Source of the DNA: Styela clava
Taxonomy: Eukaryota > Chordata > Ascidiacea > Stolidobranchia > Styelidae
Reading direction: 5' to 3'
NCBI RefSeq assembly: GCF_964204865.1
Contig: NC_135250.1
Location: 29,255,395-29,319,394 of the forward strand
DNA length: 64,000 nt
Made by a program: the position numbers and the translations under genes. This document shows positions 9,980 to 29,575 of this stretch, piece after piece (positions within the stretch are counted from its first letter, which is position 1; each line of letters opens with the position of its first letter). The notes under the pieces were generated by a model. It saw only the letters and a list, made by a program, of their open reading frames with translations. It was not told where the DNA came from and ran no database searches.

Positions 9980-10800
9980 CATTGATATCAGAAAGAACAA
10001 TTTAGCACATACCGTATATATTATCACATGTACAGCAATTATTACAAATTGAAATACGCCGGCATTCGAATCTTCAAGTATGTCGCCGAGGTAGAGACAA
10101 AGTGGCTTATGTCGGATACTTGTTAGTTTTAAATTCAGATTTAGATATTGAAATATCCCCATTTTTGGTCCTGGGTGTATAAATATAAAATTCATAAAAA
10201 ATCCTTTTTTTTTCAAAGCATTAAAGATGTGGCTAAGCCAATTTGGTTCTACTGTGGGGATGTACATTATATCGAAAATATAGTTTCACTTCAGAAATTC
10301 TTTCCGTTTCTCCATTCTTTTTTTCAAACTCTCTCTTCCTCTCGTTATCATACTCTCTCTCTCGTCTGGTTCTTCTTTTTTATTTGGGAATCACCTCTCC
10401 CGATTCTCAATCGCTCTTCTTTTCTCTTTCTTATCTATCCAATTCTTCATTTTTTTTTCTTGTTTTCTTATCAGCCTACGATAAATTTCAATGACAAATT
10501 GTTGTTTACTAATTACATGCAAATGTTACTAACAATTTTTCGTATCATTGCCAATTTGAACGTTTTGGCAATTTCATAAAACTTCATCTATGTTTAAGTT
10601 CAATATGCGTATAATAATAAATGATTTTGAGTAGACCATATGTCGATTGAGTTATTTGAGGTTCGGCAAATGGGTGAAGTACAAGACCGAAACTGCGAAT
10701 AGCGTTCTATTTGGCGTTTTGGAAATTATGTATTAGATTTAGGTGAAGCTCAACGCACGCTGCAGACCTTAGTAATTATGACGATCAAGTTGTTTTAAAT
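9980..10800 (+). repeat. 3' flank of the caspase repeat unit (copy 2)
   Basis: Follows the copy-2 stop codon and carries the same ordered blocks as 60-780 in inverse orientation: a post-stop block, a T/C-rich tract (10290-10450), and the segment ending in an ATAATAATAAATGATTT-like sequence near 10605-10625. The last part (10600-10800) continues to match 5325-5545 next to the deleted third copy. No second gene is seen. Confidence 0.7.
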
Positions 10801-10827
10801 CAAGTTCGCCCAGGCGTTGCTATAGAG

Positions 10828-11112
10828 CAGTGGTTTCCAAACAGTGGGGCGAAGACAATTTTGTTGAGGGGGCGTGACGCTGATTAAAAACACAAATATT
10901 TGTTAGATTTGATCTTTTCCGCCTTATTTTGGATATTTCTTTATTTTGGATATTTTCGTTCCATCCAGGTATTTTCAACGTGTTTTATGAATAACTTCTA
11001 CTTTACTATCTGTTATTTGTAGTTAATTGTTAATCAGTTATTTTTGAGGTGGGGAGCGAAAAGTGACAAAACTAAAAAGGGGGCGCGGCTTAAGAAGTTT
11101 TGATAACCGCCG
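10828..11112. mobile_element. hAT-like MITE with 8-bp target duplication
   Basis: Opens CAGTGGTTTCCAAACAGTG and closes with a diverged inverted copy. CTATAGAG flanks both sides (10820-10827, 11113-11120). The interior, with a TATTTTGGATATTT motif and GGATGGAACG on one strand, is shared in inverse orientation with 56396-56676. Confidence 0.85.
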
Positions 11113-11449
11113 CTATAGAGCTATAAGTTCAGTCCCATTCAAACTCCAGATAGGATGAAGTGCGCGAGTTTATAAGAAGGGAAGCGTTACCGTACGTAAC
11201 TACGATTAGAATATCCAAGGCTTTGATTCGACTCCTGATTGGAAAAAACACTCCGGATTGGAAAAAAACACTCCAGCTACAAAAAAATCAAATTGTGATA
11301 ACAAAAACTTTGGCACATGTAAGCGCTCTTCCGATTTACTGTTTAGAACGCTAACTGAAATACTACTTTTTGGGTTTTAGTGGCAAGTTCTGACTTCTCG
11401 TAAACATTGACGCTCCGACCCGATTCTGGGGTTCGAGATGTCATAATTA

Positions 11450-11776
11450 GGGCTGGGCATTTCGAATCGAATAGTAAATTATTCGAATCGGTTCACGAAA
11501 ATATCAATCGTTGCCACCAAAAGTGGAAGTCAATTCCGACATTATGACATTTTCTTTTCAACGAGGTATTGATACATGTTTCTTACTGCGTGTGGAGACT
11601 CTGCAAACTTTCCGAGTGATGGATAGTGATATGTTTTCAGTAATTTTTGTGCCTATAGAGGACCCATCGCAATAAAAAAATCGCATATAATTTAGTATCT
11701 TCCAAGTATTCGAAATACGATTTGAAAAAAGTTTTTTTATTCGATTTTAAAATCATCAGGTATTCGAAATTGCCCA
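11450..11776. mobile_element. TIR element of the GGGCATTTCGAATA type
   Basis: Left end GGGCTGGGCATTTCGAATCG and right end GTATTCGAAATTGCCCAG are imperfect inverted repeats. The interior has no open frame. The target duplication is unclear. Confidence 0.5.
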
Positions 11777-11962
11777 GACTCAATCATAATAAACAGCAAA
11801 CATTTTCCTGTATTGTTCTATTTAAAATTAGGCGGCCGCACTAATCCTATATTTCTTCAGGTCTGTACCAGTACCGTTAAAATTTTCATTCCAGCCGAAA
11901 GCTCAAAATACCGACCTCCAAGTTACGGATCTCAAGTTAATGCATAATGCAGAGATTCACCC

Positions 11963-12238
11963 TGACATGGGCAAACTACGGCCCATTGGCCAAATCTGAC
12001 CCGTCGGGTATTTCAATCTGGCACGCCTGGTGCGGCCACAACCAAGTCAAACTAAAACCAAATTTTGACGTTTCAGTTGAAAATATCTCAAGGGATTCGT
12101 TGAGATTGCGATGAAATTTAGTTTTGACACAATGCTTATTGTGTTCCAATTTTGCTTTTGTAACACTGTAAATAAAATTATGTCCAGTTTAGATGGGCAG
12201 AATTTTTGGCCAGTGGTTCAAAAACCTTGCCCATCCCT
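11963..12238. mobile_element. hAT-like remnant (GGGCAAACTACGGCCC type)
   Basis: Left end carries ATGGGCAAACTACGGCCC and right end CCTTGCCCATCCCTGG, a diverged inverted pair. A shorter relative lies at 50443-50570. Non-coding. Confidence 0.55.
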
Positions 12239-12244
12239 GGGCAT

Positions 12245-12395
12245 TTACCTGTAAATGTCTCACCGCTTCCTCGACCATCAAGACCATGCTTCCAAAACAA
12301 ATAACTGACATGGACTGGTTAAGGCCATATGATCGAACTGTTTTATTATCTTTCCCCTCCCCCGGGATAAATAGGTGAATCCTATCCTATGTCAG
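12245..12395 (-). repeat. Unclassified dispersed repeat B, copy 1
   Basis: On the minus strand it contains ATAGGATTCACCTATTTATCC, a GGGGAGGGGAAAG run and CAGTTATTTGTTTTGG. Copies lie at 22200-22395 and, shorter, at 15645-15735. No terminal structure or coding capacity recognised. Confidence 0.6.
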
Positions 12396-12499
12396 ATCAC
12401 TGTTAGAGTTCGCACACACTGGTATGTATTGCACAAATTTGTGATGATATTTAACTATGATAGGAATCAGGACAAAACATGACAACATATGATAATTCA

Positions 12500-12718
12500 G
12501 AGGTAGTCCCGTAATGTGTGTACCAGGTTAGGCTTGGGCCATAATTTTATTCAGATTTTCCTTATTTTAGTTCTATTACGAGTTCGGGGACTGTCTGTGT
12601 TAGCCCAGTCAATATACCCCCCTGCGCATAGATTTCAGTCCCTTTACCCAACTTGATGTAAAGCAGGCCAACAAAATTAGTTACCTCCATATTGGTACAC
12701 ACACTTCTGGACTGCCAA
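12500..12718 (-). mobile_element. Dispersed MITE family A, copy 1
   Basis: About 200-220 bp. One end reads GGCGCTCCAGAAGTGTGTG, the other GGTACTCCCGTAGTATGTG, each pointing inward. The core contains GAACTCGTAATAGAACTAAAA and TTACATCAAGTTGTGTAAAG. This copy has flanks AATTCAGA and AATTTAGG (6 of 8). Orientation is given relative to the GGCGCTCC end being the start. Confidence 0.8.
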
Positions 12719-13848
12719 TTTAGGTATCCAGAAGACAATTTTGTCAGGTGGCCATATGTTTATGGATTTGAATATTTAGGAATTGAAATCTAAGAAGAAT
12801 ATGGAATCGGCACATCTATTGTTCCTGCACAAAGAGTTGAAATATTAAAAGTAACATATATAATACCACATTTCGAAGGCACATGGACAAATTACAACAT
12901 CATCCACTCACCGATTTCTAAATATATGAGACAGACGTGAAATAATTAGTTAACAACCTTATAAACATCGTTCAAGGTAAAATATGCCACTGTAACAAAG
13001 TATGAAATAGGTCAAAAAGATCAGTGGTATTATTTCCCAAAGACGAATCGTTATAAATCTGTATGTTACAGTTAATTTTAATCTTGGGTAATGTGTCTGT
13101 TTTGCGGAATTCAATGATATATGGGAAATCGGGGTGGTCGCTGAAAAAAGTAGAAACATCGAAGTCAGATGAGACCATGAATGAAATGGGTGCTTACTCG
13201 TTGCTTTTTCGATACGTTTTCATTTATTTCAAATTCCACTAGGTTAGGAAACTGCTCTGAAGTGCACGGACGACATTTTGAGCATCTATGAGTGTAATAT
13301 ACCATAAGCCTTTAAAAATCTTTGTAAAAGTTATTCTTTGTAAAAAAAATAGCTGTTTGATAAATTTTCTCCTTTTCTAACAACCACCCTGTATGTAAGC
13401 TAAGCAAGTAGCACTTAAGGAGTTATGACCTAATTAATCAGCTTTAGCTGGATTTCAAATTAAAAGATAGTGTCCACTGTAGACTTCAAGAATTTGAAAA
13501 AAAAATCTTTCTAATTTTTTTGAAAAAATCAGCATTTTTATTTTCTAGTACGATCCTGCAACATATTAATCACCACACCTTGCATGATCGTTGGTACCAA
13601 GACAGAGATCTGATGCTTATATAAAATTTGGAATATTTGAAAAAATCATTATCTTATTTTTAAACGTTCCAATCTTTTTTCCTAGATCATTGTAATTTTG
13701 AATAAAATTTCAACAAAATATATCACACCAAGCTTCTGAAATTGTGAATTCTTTCTATAAATATTTCGGACTATTGAGTATATCCCCAGTAATCCCTTTT
13801 TATTCAAGGCAAAAAAACGAGACCAAATATTAGATTGAATGCCTATAC

Positions 13849-14341
13849 CAGTGGTTCTCAACCTTTTTTTTTAGTGGCCCTTTATTAGAAAAGGGAAGAA
13901 CTACAGGAAAAACAAAAAACTTCATTTTGTAAAGATAAACACTTCCACTTTAACAATTTAAATCAGGATTACCACTCAGTAGCAAAAACAGCAACATCAT
14001 TCAAAGTTTAACCATTATCAATAACTATATCACCGATTTTACTAGGTTTGTGATCCACCTGAATATGTTTCTGCGGCTTAGAAGTGAACACTCCCATAAT
14101 GTGTGTACCAAGTTAAGGCTAGGCCATAATTTTATTCCGACTTTCCTTATTTTAGTTCTATTACAAGTTCAGGGAAAGTCTGTACTAGCTCAGTGAATAT
14201 ACTCCCTCCCTAAGTTACAGTCCCATTACGGAACTTGAAGTAAAATAGGCAAACAAAATTAGTTACCGGTAGCTCCATATTAGTACACACACTTCTGAAG
14301 CGCCCAGAAGTGGGCCATGGCCCACTTGTTATGAACCAGTG
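13849..14341. mobile_element. hAT-like element carrying a nested MITE
   Basis: Left end CAGTGGTTCTCAACC, right end (inverted) CACTGGTTCATAACA. Flanks GCCTATAC (13841-13848) and GCCTACAC (14342-14349) agree at 7 of 8 bases, the 8-bp duplication expected for hAT. A copy of the dispersed roughly 200-bp MITE (14090-14308) lies inside near the right end. Confidence 0.7.
14090..14308 (-). mobile_element. Dispersed MITE family A, copy 2
   Basis: Full-length diverged copy nested in the hAT-like element 13849-14341. AGAAGTG occurs on both sides as a probable target duplication. Confidence 0.75.
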
Positions 14342-14904
14342 GCCTACACAGTATTTCAACGTCCAGGGCCTATATTGGTAGAATTCTCCTCCAGATTTCA
14401 TATTATGCTAGAAAAAGTAGCGATTAGGATTGAAACAAAACACAAGAATATGCAAACGAAATGTAGAGGTTCTCAGATAATCAAGACAAAAACATAATTT
14501 ATACACAGGAATAATAAAAATAGGAATATAAATATAATTTCTTCATTGAACTATGGAGCACACAAGAGTATCAGGACATTTCAGCAAATGAAAACAGCAA
14601 TATTGGATAAATACAACATGTATATTGAGACAGACACCTGTCCACAGAGTGTTGTTCAGATGTTGGCAGGGTCGTGGATAATTAGACTGGCATGTTCTGA
14701 ATCTGGCTGGGGTACAATTTAAACTCCAAAACTAGTGGGAACCATACCAAGTACCAATGCTGTCTTTCCTTTTTTAATGCTTGAATTAGGCTGGGGACAG
14801 AGGTCCATCATATTAACATTAGCTAGATTAACATTGGGTGTTCCTAATGGAAAGTAAGCTTTAGATTGTTGAGAAAGATAAGTTGCAGAGGCATATTGTA
14901 TTCG

Positions 14905-15020
14905 GCGCTCCCGATATAAGTTCACCACGATAGCACACAACCTTAACCCTAACCTGGTACACATACAATGTTCAGGTTGTGCGCCATCTTGGTGCACATA
15001 CTTCGAGAGTCCTTCTATTC
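14905..15020. mobile_element. Diverged foldback MITE relative
   Basis: Shares CCTAACCTGGTACACATAC and CAGGTTGTGCGCCATCTTGG with 58928-59038 and 34251-34476. It contributes part of the 112-codon minus-strand ORF 14719-15057, which is therefore unlikely to be a gene. Confidence 0.6.
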
Positions 15021-15400
15021 TTACACACTTTGAAGGTGCCAAAATTTGAGTAGACACATTTAAAAAGTCAGAATATAAATTAAAATTATACCTTGAGATT
15101 CAGAATTTCCTAAACGGACAGAACAAGCAGTGGTGAAGTTTCATAAGAGTTCTATTCTATTCTTCTATTAGAATGACTAATTTCATTTTACAACCCCTCT
15201 CCCTACATCTACCCCCAAGAAAGCCAATTCAAGGCTCAACTATTCGGAGTAAACAAATATCCAAATTTGTAACCTCCAAATTTCACAAGCCCCACCCCAA
15301 TTTTCTCGCATAAATCCACAACCCCCCTTAGAGCCTGAAAACCAATGATCCAAAATAATTCTTTGCTGAAATGCCTGTTTTATGAAGTCAGTGTAAATCA

Positions 15401-22906
<7,506 letters not shown>

Positions 22907-23865
22907 CTTGAATATTAAATATTGATTATCTATATTTTATCTGTAAGAAAGAATTGATTTATCTGTTAGTTGATTAGATTTTTAACCTAGATTTGAATTG
23001 GGCCTAAATTAGCTTTTATCGAAATTAGTTTATTGACGAATAATCAATAATTTAGAGGAATGTGAAGTGGCCTCTGAGTCAATCAATCGTGGGTCAGTTC
23101 AACTAGAGTGGAAACTAAGGAACAGAGAACTTAACTTGACTATAACTCAATTCTGGCTAATAAATCTAAAAATTTCGATATGAATTACCGTGGTACCATA
23201 CTCTTTTATGTATGTTTGCAATTTCAAAAACAATGTAAGCAACTCTGAATCCCTCAATTACTAAATGCCCTTTCATTAACTTTAGCTAGAAAATGAGACT
23301 ACAAAGTAGAAGTACCAGTTATTGTATACCAAGGAACAGAGAACGTCATAGTAAAACTATGACTAGTAAGTCTCAATCTGTCAAGTTAAATTACTGTACT
23401 TTTATTATTTTGTATTATCGTTCAAAGAACTAAGAAAACAATCCTGAAACTCGCAATTGTAAAATGACTTTTTTCGCTACCTTGCATTTGTAAATAAGAT
23501 CTTAATAAGGGAAAGCTACAACCATTGTACATAACACTTTTTTATTTTGATAAACGAAAAATAAATAAGCTCAACACATTTAACATACAGTGTAGGTTAA
23601 AAACAGGTTCAGTCTACTTTAGAACAATTTGACCTCATCTTGACTGGGGAAATTTGGAGAAAATGAGGTAAAATATAGCAGCATCAGTACTCTGCTATTA
23701 CCATAAGCTTATTCTGACCAGTTACACTTGATTAAATCCAAAATAGTACTGAAGTAGACCGAACACTAAAATGCACCAAGCTGAAGAAACAGGTAGTTAA
23801 ATAGAACAATAATAACAGGTAAAGTCTAACAAACACAGTGCTTATTTATATATATGTGTACTACT

Positions 23866-24110
23866 CAATGGCAGTGAAGTAGTTGACTGAATTAAACGGT
23901 GCAAAAATAAAACAAATCAAAAACTTCAACAAAACATAAAACTGAACTTTGAGGTATATTATAGAAAAAGTAAATGGCAGACTAATATACATGTACAACA
24001 GTTGTTTTGTATTTGATGGCAGTAAAGAAGTTGACTGAACTAAATGGTGCAAAAACACAACTAAAAAAAACTTTTTACCAGAACATAACTAATCTTTAAC
24101 AACACAAACT
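23866..24110. repeat. Two-copy tandem repeat downstream of the clathrin gene
   Basis: ATGGCAGTGAAGTAGTTGAC at 23868 and ATGGCAGTAAAGAAGTTGAC at 24015 head two roughly 145-bp copies, each continuing through AAA(C/T)GGTGCAAAAA and a poly-A-rich part. Confidence 0.7.
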
Positions 24111-24539
24111 ATGAATCATCTCGGAGGTCTATTGCAGAATAATATGCATGTACAGTACATGGGTATGCGGAGAATAATATACTGAACTTAAAAACATTAT
24201 AAAATTATTGAATATATATTTCCGAAATGGGGGATTACAGGAAAGCAATTATACATACCAATACATGTTAATTGATACTTCATTAAAAAGTTTTGAATTG
24301 TCAATAAAAACTAGCAGTTCCAATTTACCTAGCAGATGAATAACATTCATATTATAGTGCTCATTTCTAGATACAAGTTACAAAACCAAAATATTACGAT
24401 TTAAAATAATCTAAAACTCTGAAAATATACGGTTTACCTTATTCCACCAGAATTTCGATTAGCCAATTTACATTAAATATTAGCGATTGCTCGAATTTTA
24501 GCCTTACATGCAAATGGGGTACAGCAAGTGACCTAAAAA

Positions 24540-24545
24540 TTTATT
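24540..24545 (-). terminator. Poly(A) signal of the clathrin light chain gene
   Basis: AATAAA on the minus strand, starting 34 nt after the stop codon. This predicts a very short 3' UTR. Confidence 0.55.
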
Positions 24546-24578
24546 CAAGACAACTAATATCAAGAAATGCCTTCAAGT

Positions 24579-25667
24579 TCATGCCTTCAGAGATGGAACA
24601 GAACACTTTTGTCCTTCTTTCTTCAGCTGTAACAAGAGCAATCTCATTCGAGAAACGTCACTTCTTATATTTCTATTATTCGGGTTCAAATCACAAAGTT
24701 TAGCTACATAATCCCACACAGATGGATCTGGTTTCGCATTGGACATTTTTGGAGATGTCACCTCCAAACTTGTGTACCCAATTTTATCTTTTTCCACACT
24801 GTCTAAGCTCATAAATACTTCATTTTTAGACTTGTTCGCTTCTTTATTTTTCTCCACAACATCAGCATAATTTTTATCCCAAATTTCAAGTTGATTTTTC
24901 GCCAACTCTGACCATTCTTTCTTTTTGATAGATTCTCTTGAATCGATTTCTTTGATCATTTTTGCACGATCCTTTTTCCATTGAACCACATTTTCAGGCT
25001 CAGAATTTATTTGAGTTGAGTCACTCTTCGAAATGGCGGCGCTTTCAATTGAACCATTTGCAGCTTGTTCTGATTTTGTGGCATCTAAAGCATTTCCTTC
25101 AAGACTTACTGAAATTTCAGATTCTTCCATGTCATTTGCCACTTCTGTTAAATTGTCGAAGCATGTAATATTCACATTTTCATTACTTGAAGCTATTTCT
25201 TGTTGAGAAGAAGTTTCAGTCGGTTCTACACCATTTTTCTCTGCTTCAAGTGGTTCATTTTCAATTCTAATTTCTGGTTTCTCCAAATTTTCCATTCGAT
25301 GGATACTGGTATTGTCTGCAAAATCATTTTCGTTACCAGGTAAGATATCATTCAGAGTAGCATTATTCTCCACATTAGTTGTTTGCCCGGGTTCACAATC
25401 AAAATTTTGTGGAATATTTTCGATTAAATCTGGAAAACCTTCAACAGGATGATCATATGCTGGATTTTCTTCTGAAAAATCTTCAACAACACCTTCTGGG
25501 GTTTCTGGGCCGCTCAAAACGTCATCCATAACAGCTCCTACGGCCTGATATTCACCATTTAAATTTCCAAGCTCCATTTGGACTTGGTCAGGCAAAACAA
25601 AGTTGTTTTCGAAACCGCCGTTGAGATCTGCGGGTGCAACCGGTCTTGTTTGAGTATTGTCAGCCAT
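24579..25667 (-). CDS. Clc: Clathrin light chain, single exon (362 aa)
   Basis: Clathrin light chains bind the proximal leg of the heavy chain through a central coiled coil and regulate coat assembly and actin linkage. The C-terminal 140 residues are diagnostic: VVQWKKDRAKMIKEID at 227-242 (heavy-chain-binding helix), EWSELAKNQLEIWDKNY at 251-267, and the family tail WDYVAKLCDLNP with DVSRMRLLLLQLKK at 318-350. The N-terminal 225 residues are acidic, Asn/Glu-rich and low complexity, making the protein over 100 residues longer than vertebrate chains (about 210-250). I do not see the conserved N-terminal 22-residue regulatory motif (an EEDPAAAFL-type sequence) clearly; EENPAYD at 66-72 is the nearest. 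ATG at 25667 is the only sensible start. The gene lies 1.67 kb upstream of ATP6V1B on the same strand. Confidence 0.93.
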   Translation of the reverse strand: MADNTQTRPVAPADLNGGFENNFVLPDQVQMELGNLNGEYQAVGAVMDDVLSGPETPEGVVEDFSEENPAYDHPVEGFPDLIENIPQNFDCEPGQTTNVENNATLNDILPGNENDFADNTSIHRMENLEKPEIRIENEPLEAEKNGVEPTETSSQQEIASSNENVNITCFDNLTEVANDMEESEISVSLEGNALDATKSEQAANGSIESAAISKSDSTQINSEPENVVQWKKDRAKMIKEIDSRESIKKKEWSELAKNQLEIWDKNYADVVEKNKEANKSKNEVFMSLDSVEKDKIGYTSLEVTSPKMSNAKPDPSVWDYVAKLCDLNPNNRNIRSDVSRMRLLLLQLKKEGQKCSVPSLKA

Positions 25668-26839
25668 TGTGAGTTTACTGGTTTAAGAAACTAACGGTAA
25701 TATAGCACCTTACTGGTCTTGTCTTAACAACAAATAAATGCGCCTAGCACATCACGGAATTCTTAACGACTGTCCGATCAATTCGCTAATCGTTACATTT
25801 CTTCAATGCAATAAAATTCATCGACCCTTCATCCAAACTCGAAAGCCAAATGTCACAAGATCCGGTTCAATAATATTTCACGTGATGTCACGCAAGCTTT
25901 GACTGCGTCGCAATATTTTCATCATAAATCTATTTAAAATGAGATTAATGAAATATGCGGATATTATTTATCTTAAATACCAAAAAAATAGACATTAGGG
26001 GAGCGAACGACAAACCCTAGGCCGAAATTGAAATTGCGACCAAATCCATGCATTCGCTTACACCTCATTATATGGAAGTACTGAAAAACAAGTGTGCCGG
26101 AAGCTAGTAAAAAAACATAACATTCTAATGTAACTATTTGTAATTAGTTATTTCCATCCGTTTTAATCTGCACTTTGTACTTGAGATAACCGAAGACAAT
26201 TATTTCGACTCCGAATGGATAGCACAGACATTTATTTTCACATTGTGGTATCACAAAAATCTTGACGAAAGATTGCTTTTTTTCGTACCACGCCATTACC
26301 GCGCATATATTGCGGATGTTACTCGACTATTGATAATGTTTATAGTTGATTTATAAGATATAATAGTAAATCTGATAAGAATTTGAGGCGACGTAGTATA
26401 TCAGTAACATCTATGCATCAGAATTTCTGGATATATCTGCTGTAGAATAATTCAATGCTGGGAAACAACAGCTTGGCCCATGGGCATGATACCGAAATGA
26501 ACTGTGAGTAACTTTTGTCTTTTATATTGATCTCTTTATGAGCAATATGGTGAACAGTAATCTATCTTGCAGTTAACAATCCGAATCTGGATAATATCTT
26601 CCGTTCCTGTGTATTGCGTACCAGCTACATAGCGTAAAGGGAACTGCTGAACTGGGTAGCCGGCATAGTACAGTAGTAATTCATCTGGCCCTCGTGGCAC
26701 TCAGTTTCAGTCTACTACTATATATAAAATCTACTGTATTGTCAAGCCCAGTGGAGTTTCAAATGTGTTGTAATTATGCTAAACATTAGACTGTAGGAGG
26801 AGCCGTCTACTTTAGTAGTCTACCACCAAACAAACCTGA
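25668..26839. other. Upstream region of the clathrin light chain gene
   Basis: Should contain the clathrin promoter and 5' UTR. No TATA box, CpG cluster or second gene can be named with confidence. Confidence 0.3.
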
Positions 26840-28080
26840 GTTTAGACCTTGATTGAAATTGTAATATAGTTATTACTTTCATTCATAACCTGTACGGGGG
26901 TACATAGATGTTTGCATATTTGTGAGACCACATAGTCACAAAAGGCTTTTGCAGCAATATACATATACTTTGTGCAACAATTCAAAATATAAAAAACAGG
27001 TAGATTTGCTCTGTCGGAAATGTAATTAACGAGGAATGGACGATTCAAAATGCAGGAAAACGGGCAGGATCGCACTGCGTAAAATGTAATAAACAAACAA
27101 TGTACGATTCAAAATTTAGAAAAACTGAAGAGATACTTGTCAGATAATCAATCAATTCTGCAATATCGGAAACCGCTCATTGTACAAAAGAGTACAAAGT
27201 TATAAACACAAAAAAAACATGCCAGCAGAAACGTCAACTAATATTTTTAAATATAAAACGGGCGGTTCTAGTAAACAATAAATAGCAAATATGTATTTTG
27301 ACCGCGAGAATATCTAGCTAGAATATCGCAATATCCAAAAATCGCTCAGTACATAATGCTGGCAATTCCTACTACATCATCGCGGCATGGAGATTCATTT
27401 GAAGGTCTACTTTACTTCACGTAATCTCAGTAAATATGAATACAAAGTTATAAACACAATCAAGCATGACAACAGAAACGTCAACTAATAATTTTACATT
27501 TAAAACTGGCGGTTCTGGTAAACAATAACCATCGAGTATGTATTTTACCCACAAGATATCACATCACATACTAAAATCTCAGCAATGAACCATCGCCAAA
27601 GAAATGAACTACAATTAGTTTTGACTTCAGGCACAAATATGAACATTTAGACTACAATCTCATTTTCTAATAAAACGGGCTGCTAAAATATAACAAACAA
27701 ACAAACAAACAATGGACAAGTCGAAGAAGGTTCGACTTGCCATTTGGGAAAACAAACGGGATACATGTCAGAAAATCAATCAATTCTGCAATATTCTGAA
27801 ATCGCTCATTGCATAATTTTATCAATTTCGAGTATGTTCTCGCTGCTGGGATGTTCATTTGAATGTTTAAATCATAGTCACATAATTTTGGTCCACAAGA
27901 ATACAAAGTTTCAAACATAATGAAGCATAATAACGAAACGTCAATTAATATTCCTAAATGAAAAAAATCATCAAGTATGTATTTTAACCATAAGAAATCG
28001 CAACATATACTAAAATCTCAGCAATGAACTTCGCCAAAGAAATGAACAGAAAAAAAGCTTATACTTCAGACACAAAAATA
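26840..28080. repeat. Degenerate tandem repeat array
   Basis: Recurring blocks include ACAAAGTTATAAACAC (27194, 27441, degenerate at 27905), GAAACGTCAACTAATA (27227, 27474, degenerate at 27938), ATCAATCAATTCTGCAATAT (27147, 27775) and a GCAATGAAC...CGCCAAAGAAATGAAC block (27582, 28020). Spacing varies from about 250 to 630 bp, indicating old tandem duplication with deletions. Non-coding. Confidence 0.65.
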
Positions 28081-28948
28081 AATATTGGAACTACAATCTT
28101 AGTTTTAATTTTTTGTTGTAATTTCTCTGTATTTTAAGTTACTTTAATGATGAATCCCATTGTCAGAACTGACGCTACTTTTATGTTTAACTTCTGCAAT
28201 GCTCCGATACTACAATCAGCTCATTCATTGCATAAATCTGCACATCGGTGTAGTGACACCGCATCTCGCAACGAGAAACATATTACCAGTTCATGTGCTC
28301 AAAAAATTATTACCTAGACAAGTTATAAAAATAAACAATGTTGTTCGTCGGTATATTGCTCTTTCAGTTTCCGAGAAAGGGTATACATTAGTTCATAACT
28401 TTTGGTATTTTTTCTGCGTGATCATTGCAGAATTAGGTATCTGAAATATGTTATATCACCATGTTGTTATAAAAAAGATCATTTTTCTCATTCCCTCAAT
28501 CTTCGGATTCATTTTTCATTAATTCACTTCATTCTTTTCACTCATGTTTCAGATTTAACATAATTATGTTTTATTTTTTGATATTTCACGAAATAACTAT
28601 CCCATTAAATTGAAAATTAGACTTGGAACACTTATTTTTGTTTTATGTTTTAACAAATAACCGTTGGTCTTTTCCCATTTTCTTTGCAGAACTCTAGAAA
28701 ACTGAAACTTTGTTCTGTTACCTAAGGTCTCAGGAAGAAAACAACAGTCTTATATTTAGGGCATAGTTTAAAGCTAGTTGGAAAACCTGAATAGCTCAAT
28801 CCATCAGTTAGGTACTGTTGGTCCCTGCAATATTTGGAGATATATGTCAATAATTGTTGAATCGAACGACTAGAATCCATGTATTTCCCATATACATGTG
28901 TTACTTACGTATAGAAGATGTACGGGGTCGTTGTTTGTCATTTTTGGG

Positions 28949-29158
28949 TACTCCCGTAGTATGTATACCAAGTTAGGATTAGGCCATAACTTTATTCCGA
29001 TTTTCCTTATTTTAGTTTTATTACGAGTTCGGGGACTGTCCGTGTTAGTCAAGTGAATATATCCTCTGCTCATGGACTTTCGTTCCTTCATACAACTTGA
29101 TGTAAAATAGGCGAAGAAAATTAGTTACCTCCATATTGGTACATACATTCTGGAGCGC
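28949..29158 (-). mobile_element. Dispersed MITE family A, copy 4
   Basis: Bounded by exact CATTTTTG repeats on both sides, a clean 8-bp target duplication. Lies within the first unit of the 28.4-31.1 kb direct duplication. Confidence 0.85.
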
Positions 29159-29575
29159 CCATTTTTGTAAGTGGATGTGCATTTCGGTGTGAATAAAACT
29201 TATTGTTTTGCCACCTGCAATTATTGCGTTTAACGTGCATAAGGCCTGACTGCTAGTGCTAAGCCTTTCTCGTTTTCCACGGGATCTTTCAACTTCTCTG
29301 CTTCGCACAACACTATATTCTGAGATTATTACGTTTGGCGCATAATATGAATCCGAAATATGGAAATTTCTTATTCTTTGTGAAGCAGAGTTCGATTCTT
29401 TACAAAATCATCTACAGTTTAATTCGTTCAGCAGTACTCCGATCTGCCGATTAAGAATTCCTGAAAAAAATACATTTATTATATATCATTAAACATAAAA
29501 ATTTATAATTTTTATAAAATTGCCAAAATGTTGGAATTTAACTCATTGGAGTTGTCACCGAGACAGAATAGTCTG

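Larger units (their letters stand above)
12719..15400. other. Transposon-rich intergenic DNA downstream of ATP6V1B
   Basis: Apart from the elements listed, no exon is supported. The minus-strand ORF at 14719-15057 overlaps a foldback MITE. The ATP6V1B 3' UTR probably begins at 15400, but no AATAAA is visible nearby. Confidence 0.4.

Noticed and set aside
10148..10579. 143-codon plus-strand ORF
   Set aside because: Again the translation of the T/C-rich caspase 3' flank; not conserved as protein between copies.
14719..15057. 112-codon minus-strand ORF
   Set aside because: Partly overlaps a foldback MITE and matches no family; no splice partners found.
26840..28080. CRISPR-like array
   Set aside because: Repeats are long, diverged and irregularly spaced in a eukaryotic genome; not a CRISPR array.
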